14,850 nucleotides of DNA. It comes from Pseudomonadota bacterium (GTDB taxonomy: Bacteria > Pseudomonadota > Gammaproteobacteria > Burkholderiales > Burkholderiaceae_B). The position numbers and the translations under genes were made by a program. Within the stretch, counting starts at the first letter, position 1; the number at the start of each line of letters is the position of its first letter. Under the pieces are notes generated by a model that had not been told where the DNA came from, ran no database searches, and worked only from the letters and a program-made list of their open reading frames with translations. The DNA is taken from positions 1-14,850 of the forward strand of contig JAEZBO010000008.1 in the NCBI GenBank assembly GCA_023427085.1. Reading direction: 5' to 3'. Below are positions 5,756-11,279 of the stretch, piece after piece.

Positions 5756-6536
5756 ATCGGCCGACGAAGGCCGGTTTCTGCTTGGCCAGGAAGGCCTGGT
5801 AGCCGATGCGGAAATCCTCGGTGTCGAAGCAGTCGTAGGCCTGATCCTGTTCGGCCGGCGTCAGCGGCCGGGTGGTGTCCTGCAGCCGCCGGGCGAACTG
5901 CTTGTGCCAACGCGCCACCAGCGGCGCGCCGTGGGCGATGCGGCGCGCCGCGGCCTGGCCTTCGGCCGTCACCGCGTCGTCGTCGACCACGCGGTTGACC
6001 AGGCCTTTCTGCTGCGCCTCGTCGGCGCCGAATACCCGGCCTTCCAGCACGATCTCGAGCGCGACGGCCTGGCCGGCCAGCGCGACGATGCCGCCCAGCT
6101 CGCCGTAGGACATCACCAGCCCAAGCCGGTTGATCGGCGCGCCGAAGCGGCTCGAGCGGCCGCAGATGCGCATGTCGCACATCGAGGCCAGTTCGAGGCC
6201 GCCGCCCACGCAGGCGCCGTGGATCACCGCCAGCGTCGGATGGCGGCTGTCGGCCACCGCGCGCATCGCGCGGTGGGTCACCTCGCCATAGGCGCGGGCG
6301 GCCTGCTTGTCCTTGCGGGTACGCGGAAATTCCTCGATGTCGGCGCCGGCCGAAAAGGCCTGTTCACCGGCGCCGCGCAGCACGATGCAGCGCACCGAGT
6401 CGTCGGCGTCCAGCTGCGTCATCGCGGCGGTCAGGCCCTGCCACATGGCAAGGTTCATGGCATTCATTTTTTCGGGACTGTTGAGCGTGATCGTGGCGAT
6501 CGCGCCGTCGCGCTCGACGATGATGGGCTGGGTCAT
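5754..6536 (-). CDS. Enoyl-CoA hydratase/isomerase (crotonase) family protein
   Basis: A 260-aa crotonase-fold protein acting on acyl-CoA thioesters in the cytoplasm. The oxyanion-hole segments are present: FSAGADIEEF (residues 61-70) and HGACVGGGLELASMCDMRI (106-124). Glu115 matches the first catalytic glutamate of classical enoyl-CoA hydratase. The second glutamate, normally in FGQPE, is missing: the sequence here is FGAPINRLGL (131-140). It may therefore be an isomerase, a dehydratase of the CaiD type, or another crotonase activity rather than a standard hydratase. ATG 6536 is preceded only by a weak GAGAAG site. It is the first gene of a two-gene minus-strand unit with the CoA-transferase and is divergent from the Bug protein gene. 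Its stop codon lies inside the GATC repeat. Confidence 0.88.
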   Translation of the reverse strand: MTQPIIVERDGAIATITLNSPEKMNAMNLAMWQGLTAAMTQLDADDSVRCIVLRGAGEQAFSAGADIEEFPRTRKDKQAARAYGEVTHRAMRAVADSRHPTLAVIHGACVGGGLELASMCDMRICGRSSRFGAPINRLGLVMSYGELGGIVALAGQAVALEIVLEGRVFGADEAQQKGLVNRVVDDDAVTAEGQAAARRIAHGAPLVARWHKQFARRLQDTTRPLTPAEQDQAYDCFDTEDFRIGYQAFLAKQKPAFVGR

Positions 6537-6581
6537 ATGCTTCTCATGATGGGCCGGGGCGGCCGGGGTGGCGATCGGGAA

Positions 6582-6611
6582 AGTGTAGGAAGCCGCCGGC
6601 GGGCCGGTCCA
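6582..6611 (-). promoter_or_regulatory. Candidate promoter for the crotonase/CoA-transferase unit
   Basis: On the minus strand TGGACC (6611-6606, 4 of 6 to the -35 consensus), an 18-bp spacer, then TACACT (6587-6582). Its -10 context TTCCTACACTTTC is identical to that of the opposite promoter, which adds support. Confidence 0.45.
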
Positions 6612-6613
6612 GC

Positions 6614-6647
6614 GAGAAATACTGCAGCGCCGTTCAAGAAAAACTTG
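6614..6647 (+). repeat. Operator-like box A (copy 1 of a 34-bp imperfect direct repeat)
   Basis: Starts GAGAAATACTGCAGCGCC, continues GTTCAA, and ends in the near-palindrome CAAGAAAAACTTG (6635-6647). It matches box B at 6697-6730, 83 bp away, with one base shifted in the middle. It lies 2 bp upstream of the predicted minus-strand -35 element. The binding protein is unknown. Confidence 0.6.
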
Positions 6648-6696
6648 GGCGGCCGACGATCGGTGACCGGCGATCCGGCGACCTGGCGCGCCTTGT

Positions 6697-6730
6697 GAGA
6701 AAAACTCAGCGCCGGTTCAAAAATTTCGAG
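6697..6730 (+). repeat. Operator-like box B (copy 2 of a 34-bp imperfect direct repeat)
   Basis: Starts GAGAAAAACTCAGCGCCG, continues GTTCAA and ends AAAATTTCGAG. Its left end forms the perfect palindrome TGAG-AAAAA-CTCA (6696-6708). It ends one base before the -35 element of the Bug gene promoter. With box A it suggests one regulator controlling both divergent units. Confidence 0.6.
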
Positions 6731-6731
6731 T

Positions 6732-6761
6732 TTGCCGCGAGCACGCTGGCGTTCCTACACT
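6732..6761 (+). promoter_or_regulatory. Promoter for the first Bug-type binding protein gene
   Basis: TTGCCG (6732-6737), an 18-bp spacer, then TACACT (6756-6761), giving a short leader before the GAGGAG ribosome site at 6778-6783. Confidence 0.5.
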
Positions 6762-6788
6762 TTCGGCATAACGAAACGAGGAGACGAC

Positions 6789-7763
6789 ATGAATCGACGC
6801 CAGGTCCTGGGCGCGGCTGCGGCCGCCGCTGCTTCCGCTCTGCTGCCACTGGGTTTGCGCGCCCAGGGCAGCCTGCCCGATCCGATGCGCATCGTGGTGG
6901 GCTTTCCGCCCGGCGGCGGCACCGACATGGTGTCGCGGCTGCTGGCGCAGAAACTCGGTACCCGCCTGAAGACCTCGGTGGTGGTCGAGAACCGCGCCGG
7001 CGCGGCCGGTGTCATCGCCGCCGAGTACGTCGCCAAGCAGCCGGCCGACGGCAGCTTCCTGTTGATGACCAACTTCAGCAACCACGCGGTGGCGCCCAGC
7101 CTCTATCCGAAGCTCGGCTACGAGGTCGAGCGCGACTTCACGCCGATCATGCTGGCCGGCATCTCGCCCGGGCTGCTGGTATGCCGCGCCGATCAACAGG
7201 CCCGCACGCTGCCGGCGCTGGTCGAGCGTTGCCGCAAGGAGCCGGGCGCGGTCAGCTTCGGCTCGGCCGGCCCGGGGTCCTTGCAGCATCTGGCGCTCGA
7301 GATGTTCAAGCTGCGCGCCGGCATCGACGCGATGCACGTGCCGTATCGCGGCTCGGGCGCGATGATGACCGACCTGCTGGGCGGCCAGATCGAATACAGC
7401 TTCGAGACCATGACCGCCGCCACGCCGCACCTGGCCAGCGGCAAGCTGGTGGCGATCGCGCAGACCCGGCTGCAGCGCTCGCCGGCGCAGCCGCAGGTGC
7501 CGACCATGGCCGAGTCGGGCTACGAGGGCTTCGACGCCAGCACCTGGTATGGGCTGGTCGGTCCGGCCGGCGTCGATGCCGCGCTGGTGGCGCGGCTGAA
7601 CGACGAGCTGAACCAGATCCTGCGCGAACCCGATGTGATCGAGCGGCTCGCCAGTGTCGGCGCCGAAGATGGCGGCGGCAGCCCCGAACGGTTTGCCGCC
7701 TTCATCGTCGACGAAAAGAAGAAGTGGGCCAAGGTCATCGAGCAGGCCAAGGTCACCGTGTAG
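6789..7763 (+). CDS. Bug/TctC-family tripartite tricarboxylate transporter solute-binding protein
   Basis: A 324-aa periplasmic receptor that captures small carboxylates. Family features: PMRIVVGFPPGGGTDMVSRLLAQKL (residues about 32-56), VVVENRAGAAGVIAAEYVAK, GSAGPGSLQHLALEMFK, VPYRGSGAMMTDLLGGQIEY, and PTMAESGYEGFDASTWYGLVGPAG near the C-terminal lobe. The N-terminus MNRRQVLG followed by an Ala/Leu core and LRAQ matches a twin-arginine (RRxxL) signal, so Tat export is plausible; the second Bug protein in this window has a plain Sec signal. ATG 6789 has GAGGAG 5 nt upstream; the in-frame ATG at 6732 overlaps the promoter. No TctA/TctB membrane subunits lie in the window, so it is an orphan receptor here. 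It is divergent from the crotonase/CoA-transferase unit. Confidence 0.92.
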   Translation: MNRRQVLGAAAAAAASALLPLGLRAQGSLPDPMRIVVGFPPGGGTDMVSRLLAQKLGTRLKTSVVVENRAGAAGVIAAEYVAKQPADGSFLLMTNFSNHAVAPSLYPKLGYEVERDFTPIMLAGISPGLLVCRADQQARTLPALVERCRKEPGAVSFGSAGPGSLQHLALEMFKLRAGIDAMHVPYRGSGAMMTDLLGGQIEYSFETMTAATPHLASGKLVAIAQTRLQRSPAQPQVPTMAESGYEGFDASTWYGLVGPAGVDAALVARLNDELNQILREPDVIERLASVGAEDGGGSPERFAAFIVDEKKKWAKVIEQAKVTV

Positions 7764-7783
7764 TCGTGCGGGCGGCCGGCGTC

Positions 7784-7809
7784 CGAGCGGCCCGCGCGCG
7801 GGCCCCTCG
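7784..7809 (+). terminator. 26-bp near-perfect palindrome after the Bug gene, terminator-like
   Basis: GGCCCGCGCGCGGGCC (7789-7804) is a perfect palindrome, extended by CGAG/CTCG arms across one mismatch (7784-7809). It lies 21 bp after the stop codon. There is no T-run, so it is not a standard intrinsic terminator; it could stall polymerase or protect the mRNA 3' end. Confidence 0.4.
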
Positions 7810-7934
7810 ATGCAGCCGCCGCGCCCGCCAGGGCGGCTCGATGCCAGGGCCGCTATTTCGCCCAGGCGGCCCGTTGCAGGGCCGTCTTCATTCCGTTCAG
7901 AAAGGCGCCCGCCGCGCGGCGGCGGCGAAAACGC

Positions 7935-9107
7935 ATGACAGTTGTGACCTGCATCGAAGACCTGCGCGTGATGGCGCGCCGCCGGGTGCCGCGGATGTTC
8001 TACGACTACGTCGACGTCGGTTCGTGGACCGAATCGACCTATCGCGCCAACGAAGCGGATTTCCAGCGGCTGCTGCTGCGCCAGCGGGTGGCCATCGACC
8101 TGAGCGAGCGCAGCACGCAGTCGGCGATGCTGGGCCGGCCGGTCAGCATGCCGGTGGCGATCGCGCCGACCGGCCTGACCGGCATGATCCATGCCGACGG
8201 CGAGATCCTGGCCGCGCGTGCCGCCAAACGCTTCGGCGTGCCGTTCACGCTGTCGACGGTCAGCATCTGCTCGATCGAGGACGTCAGCGAGGCGACCGAC
8301 GGCCATCCGTTCTGGTTCCAGCTCTACATGATGCGCGACCGCGGCTTCGTCGAGAAGCTGGTGCGGCGCGCCTACGACGCCAACTGCGATGCGCTGGTGC
8401 TGACGCTGGACCTGCCGATCAGCGGCCAGCGCCACAAGGACCTCAAGAACGGCCTGACCGCGCCGCCACGCCTGACGCTGCGCAATCTGCTGAACATGGC
8501 CGGCAAGCCAGCCTGGTGCCTGGGCATGCTGGGCACGCGCCGGCGCAGCTTCGGCAACATCGTCGGCCATGCCGACGGCGTCGGCGACATGGCCTCGATG
8601 GCCGACTGGAGCTCGCGCCAGTACGACCCGTCGATGGACTGGGACGACATCGCGTGGATCCGCCGGCTGTGGGATCGCAAACTGGTGCTCAAGGGCATCT
8701 CGGACGCCGACGATGCACGCCTGGCGCAGCGGGTCGGCGCCGACGCCATCATCGTGTCCAACCACGGCGGCCGCCAGCTCGATGGCGCGCTGTCCAGCAT
8801 CCGCGCCTTGCCGGCGATCGTGCAGGCAGTGGGGGCGCGCACCGAGGTCCATCTGGACGGCGGCGTCCGCAGCGGCCAGGACGTGCTCAAGGCGCTGGCG
8901 CTGGGGGCGCGCGGCGTCTATATCGGCCGCGCGATGCTGTACGGCCTGGGCGCGCAGGGCGAGGCCGGCGTCACGCGCGCCTTGCAGATCATCCACAAGG
9001 AGCTCGACCTGACGATGGCGTTCTGCGGCTGCAAGAGCGTCGCCGAGGTCGATGGCCGCGTGCTGCTGCACGACGCGCCGGCCTGGCCGCCGGCCATGGC
9101 GGCCTGA
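7935..9107 (+). CDS. FMN-dependent 2-hydroxy-acid dehydrogenase (LldD / mandelate dehydrogenase family)
   Basis: A 390-aa TIM-barrel flavoprotein that oxidises L-2-hydroxy acids to 2-oxo acids. Aligned with spinach glycolate oxidase, all catalytic positions are kept: Tyr25 (MFYDYVDVGS), Tyr131 (FQLYMMRDR), Asp159 (LTLDLP), Lys253 (LVLKGI), and His277 and Arg280 (SNHGGRQLD). The phosphate-binding segments HLDGGVRSGQDVLKALALGA and YIGRAMLYG are also present. The segment at about 171-235, between barrel strands, is long, as in the membrane-bound LldD and MdlB enzymes. The start matches glycolate oxidase to within a residue, although the ribosome site is poor. It follows the Bug gene after 171 bp, a gap holding a strong palindrome, so co-transcription is uncertain. 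Lactate, mandelate or another 2-hydroxy acid could be the substrate. Confidence 0.9.
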   Translation: MTVVTCIEDLRVMARRRVPRMFYDYVDVGSWTESTYRANEADFQRLLLRQRVAIDLSERSTQSAMLGRPVSMPVAIAPTGLTGMIHADGEILAARAAKRFGVPFTLSTVSICSIEDVSEATDGHPFWFQLYMMRDRGFVEKLVRRAYDANCDALVLTLDLPISGQRHKDLKNGLTAPPRLTLRNLLNMAGKPAWCLGMLGTRRRSFGNIVGHADGVGDMASMADWSSRQYDPSMDWDDIAWIRRLWDRKLVLKGISDADDARLAQRVGADAIIVSNHGGRQLDGALSSIRALPAIVQAVGARTEVHLDGGVRSGQDVLKALALGARGVYIGRAMLYGLGAQGEAGVTRALQIIHKELDLTMAFCGCKSVAEVDGRVLLHDAPAWPPAMAA

Positions 9108-9122
9108 CAGCCCGGCCTTGCA

Positions 9123-9142
9123 GCGCGGCCGGTGCGCCGCGC
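9123..9142 (+). terminator. GC hairpin between convergent genes, terminator-like
   Basis: GCGCGGC (9123-9129) and GCCGCGC (9136-9142) form a 7-bp stem with a 6-nt loop, 15 bp after the dehydrogenase stop and ahead of the convergent SRPBCC gene. No T-run follows, so the call is weak. Confidence 0.3.
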
Positions 9143-9227
9143 AAGCGCTCGCGCGGCAGGCGTCCAGCTGCGAGCTTGCCGGCTGCCGGCATGACGCCGA
9201 GCCGCGGCCGGGCACCCCCGCCCAGCC

Positions 9228-9674
9228 TCAGCCCGGGATCTGCGGCTCGACCAGCTGCGCCAGTTGCGCCAGCGACTCGCGCCAGCCCAAGTGGCACATC
9301 TCCACCGGGATCATCTCGGGCAGGCCTTCCTGCACGATGTTGAGCTCGGTGCCAAAGGCCACCTCGCGCAGCGTGATGGTGGCCATCATCTGCCCGGGCA
9401 GGTTGGGATCGTCGAAGCGATCCGAATAACGGATCTTCTCGAACGGCACCAGCTCGAGGTATTCACCGCCGAAGCTGTGGCTGTTGCCCGAGCCGAAGTT
9501 GCGGAATGCCATGCGGTAGGTGCCGCCGACCCGGGCGTCCAGATGCTCGACCTGGCAGGTGAATCCGTAGGGCGGCAGCCATTTTGCGATGGCGTCGGGC
9601 TCGAGGAAGGCGCGATAGACCCGTTCGGGCGATGCGCGCAGGACGTGGTGGATCTTGACGGTGCCGGTAGCCAT
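9228..9674 (-). CDS. SRPBCC-fold protein of the AHSA1 (Aha1 C-terminal-like) family
   Basis: A 148-aa single-domain protein of the START/Bet v1 fold. Typical blocks: VKIHHVLRASPERVYRAFLEPDAIAKWLPP (residues about 6-35), VGGTYRMAF, GGEYLELVPFEKIRYSDRF, MATITLREVAFGTELNIVQEGLP, and the closing helix GWRESLAQLAQLVEP. The family has a hydrophobic cavity and includes many proteins without a known ligand, so no reaction is assigned. The start ATG 9674 has GGAG 7 nt upstream. It is convergent with the 2-hydroxy-acid dehydrogenase gene and divergent from the small gene at 9811; no operon partner is visible. Confidence 0.85.
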   Translation of the reverse strand: MATGTVKIHHVLRASPERVYRAFLEPDAIAKWLPPYGFTCQVEHLDARVGGTYRMAFRNFGSGNSHSFGGEYLELVPFEKIRYSDRFDDPNLPGQMMATITLREVAFGTELNIVQEGLPEMIPVEMCHLGWRESLAQLAQLVEPQIPG

Positions 9675-9729
9675 GAGGGTTCTCCGTGTCGAGGTGCGTC
9701 GAATTTACTCCCGCCGCGGCCGGATCGGG

Positions 9730-9759
9730 TTGACCGTGTATCGTGGCCGAACGTGTTAA
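9730..9759 (+). promoter_or_regulatory. Weak candidate promoter for the small gene at 9811
   Basis: TTGACC (9730-9735, 5 of 6 to consensus), an 18-bp spacer, then TGTTAA (9754-9759), a poor -10 match. An imperfect inverted repeat CGTG-N7-CACG spans 9752-9766 over the -10 and could be an operator. Low confidence. Confidence 0.3.
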
Positions 9760-9810
9760 AAGCACGAACCCGCGCTTACGCCCACCCTGTTTTCCGCCTC
9801 AGGCACCGCC

Positions 9811-10092
9811 ATGAAAAAGACCGACCTCGAAAAGAACAAAGCCCTCAAGCTGATGGGCCAGCACAATGCCGCGGTCCAGAGCGGCAAGCTGAGCGGCACC
9901 ACGCCCGCGCCCGACCGCCGCGAGCAGCGCAAGCTCGACCAGGCCGCCGGCCTGGTGGCGTTTCCGGTCAAGCTGCGCCAGCCGTTGATCGACGCGCTGC
10001 GCGCCAAGGCCCAGGCCGACGGCGTGCCGGTCAACGACCTGGTCAACAGCCTGCTCGAGACCGCGCTGGGCACGAGCGGCAAGGCCGGCTGA
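9811..10092 (+). CDS. Small conserved-looking protein with a ribbon-helix-helix-like C-terminus
   Basis: 93 aa, not assigned to a named family. The N-terminal half (MKKTDLEKNKALKLMGQHN, then Gln/Lys/Arg-rich to about residue 42) is highly charged and probably flexible. Residues about 46-87 (GLVAFPVKLRQPLIDALRAKAQADGVPVNDLVNSLLETAL) have the layout of an Arc/MetJ ribbon-helix-helix: a short strand with alternating residues, a helix, a turn at DGVPV, and a second helix. That would fit a small DNA-binding regulator or antitoxin-like protein. No toxin gene lies next to it: one neighbour is the SRPBCC gene and the other the enolase-superfamily gene on the opposite strand. The ribosome site is weak, but codon use matches neighbours and the frame is clean. 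Confidence 0.75.
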   Translation: MKKTDLEKNKALKLMGQHNAAVQSGKLSGTTPAPDRREQRKLDQAAGLVAFPVKLRQPLIDALRAKAQADGVPVNDLVNSLLETALGTSGKAG

Positions 10093-10104
10093 TCGCTGGG
10101 CCGT

Positions 10105-10136
10105 GCGCCGGCCGGCCTGCATCGGCCGGCGGGCGC
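10105..10136. terminator. Bidirectional terminator-like hairpin between convergent genes
   Basis: A 12-bp stem with one mismatch and loop TGCATC: GCGCC (10105-10109) pairs with GGCGC-type bases at 10132-10136, and GCCGGCC (10111-10117) pairs with GGCCGGC (10124-10130). It fills the 43-bp gap between the small gene and the enolase-superfamily gene and touches the latter's stop codon. No T-run on either side. Confidence 0.5.
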
Positions 10137-11242
10137 TACAGCACCGCCACCTGCTTGCGGGCGATCAGCTCGAAGTCGATGTTGGCGCCCAGCCCCGGAC
10201 CGGTGGGCGCATGCACGTAACCGTCGGCGTCCGGCTCGATGTCGTCGATCAGGCCGTATTTCTGCGCGCCGCCCGGTAGCAGCACCTCGAAGAACTCGGT
10301 GTTCTTGATCGCCATCGCCACGTGCAGCTGCGCGACGTTGTTGAGCGAATTGCCGCCGTGGTGGATCTCGTAGTTGAGCCGGAAGGCCTCGGCCAGATGC
10401 GCGGCCTTGAGCATGTTGGTGATGCCGCCCTTGAGCGGCACGTCGCCGCGCAGGAAATCGGTGGCGCCCTGCATCAGCCAAGGCACGTAGGCATCCAGCA
10501 CCGTGGCCGGCGCCTCGGTCGCCATGATCGGGATGTGCAGCTGCTGCTTCAGTTTGACGTAGTTGTACAGGTCGTGGTCCTGCAAGGGATCCTCGTACCA
10601 GTAGTAGTCGAGCTCCTGGATCGCCCGGCCGACCCGCAGCGCCTCGGGATACTGGTAGGCCCAGGCCGAATCCAGCATCAGCAGGTAATCGTCGCCGACC
10701 GCGCGGCGCACCGCCTCGCAGACCTTGATGTCCTGTTGCCACGGATGCGGCGGATGGATCTTGTAGGCGGCCCAGTTCTTCGACTGGTACAGCAGCGCCT
10801 CGTCGGCGTACTCCTGCACCGAATCCAGGATCATCGAGCTGGCGTAGGCGCGGATCTTGTTGCGATAGCTGCCGATCAACTGGTGGATCGGCAATCCCGC
10901 CGCCTTGCCGGCGATATCCCACAAGGCCACGTCGCAGGCGCCCAGCGTGCGGATCGGCGTGGTGCGCGCGCGCTTCCACATGGTCTGGAACAGCCGCTCG
11001 CGGTCCAGCGGGTCCTGGCCCATCAGCAGCGGCTTCAGGTACTTGATCAGGTTCGGCCCGTCCAGGTCGGCCGGATAGTAGGCCGAGCCCAGGAAGGCGT
11101 GGCCGGTGATGCCGGCGTCGGTGCCGATGGCCAGCAGGCCGAGCTTGCTGGAGCCGGCGAACTTGCCGGTGTGCGCGGCGTAGCTGGTGGGCGGGATGTC
11201 GTCCCACGAAAACAGCGTCAGACTGACCTTGTCGATTTTCAT
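10136..11242 (-). CDS. Enolase-superfamily enzyme, mandelate racemase/muconate lactonizing family
   Basis: 368 aa. The superfamily abstracts the proton next to a carboxylate, giving racemases, cycloisomerases and acid-sugar dehydratases. The N-terminal capping domain (residues 1-120) ends in the hallmark GACDVALWDIAGKAAGLPIHQLIG. In the barrel, Lys161 and His163 (AAYKIHPP) occupy the K-x-K position. Metal ligands are Asp191 (LMLDSAW), Glu217 (YWYEDPL) and Glu243 (MATEAP). Asp267 (RGDVPLKGGITN) with His294 or His295 (EIHHGGNS) would form the Asp-His dyad, and Glu319 (FFEV) fits the position of Glu317 in mandelate racemase. The K-x-H change argues against a plain mandelate racemase. ATG 11242 has GGAG 5 nt upstream; the ATG at 11260 lies before this site. 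It is the last gene of the operon, 37 bp after the ThDP enzyme. Substrate unknown. Confidence 0.88.
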   Translation of the reverse strand: MKIDKVSLTLFSWDDIPPTSYAAHTGKFAGSSKLGLLAIGTDAGITGHAFLGSAYYPADLDGPNLIKYLKPLLMGQDPLDRERLFQTMWKRARTTPIRTLGACDVALWDIAGKAAGLPIHQLIGSYRNKIRAYASSMILDSVQEYADEALLYQSKNWAAYKIHPPHPWQQDIKVCEAVRRAVGDDYLLMLDSAWAYQYPEALRVGRAIQELDYYWYEDPLQDHDLYNYVKLKQQLHIPIMATEAPATVLDAYVPWLMQGATDFLRGDVPLKGGITNMLKAAHLAEAFRLNYEIHHGGNSLNNVAQLHVAMAIKNTEFFEVLLPGGAQKYGLIDDIEPDADGYVHAPTGPGLGANIDFELIARKQVAVL

Positions 11243-11279
11243 TGAGTCTCCGGGTGGCAAGGCGATCGGGATGGCGGAT

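Noticed and set aside
6717..9215. Very long minus-strand open frame (832 codons) opposite the Bug and 2-hydroxy-acid dehydrogenase genes
   Set aside because: It is an antisense shadow in GC-rich DNA: it crosses two well-supported genes and their gap, is rich in Ala/Arg/Gln/His and shows no domain.
10322..11245. 307-codon plus-strand frame opposite the enolase-superfamily gene
   Set aside because: Antisense shadow with no motifs; the minus strand has all metal-binding residues in order.
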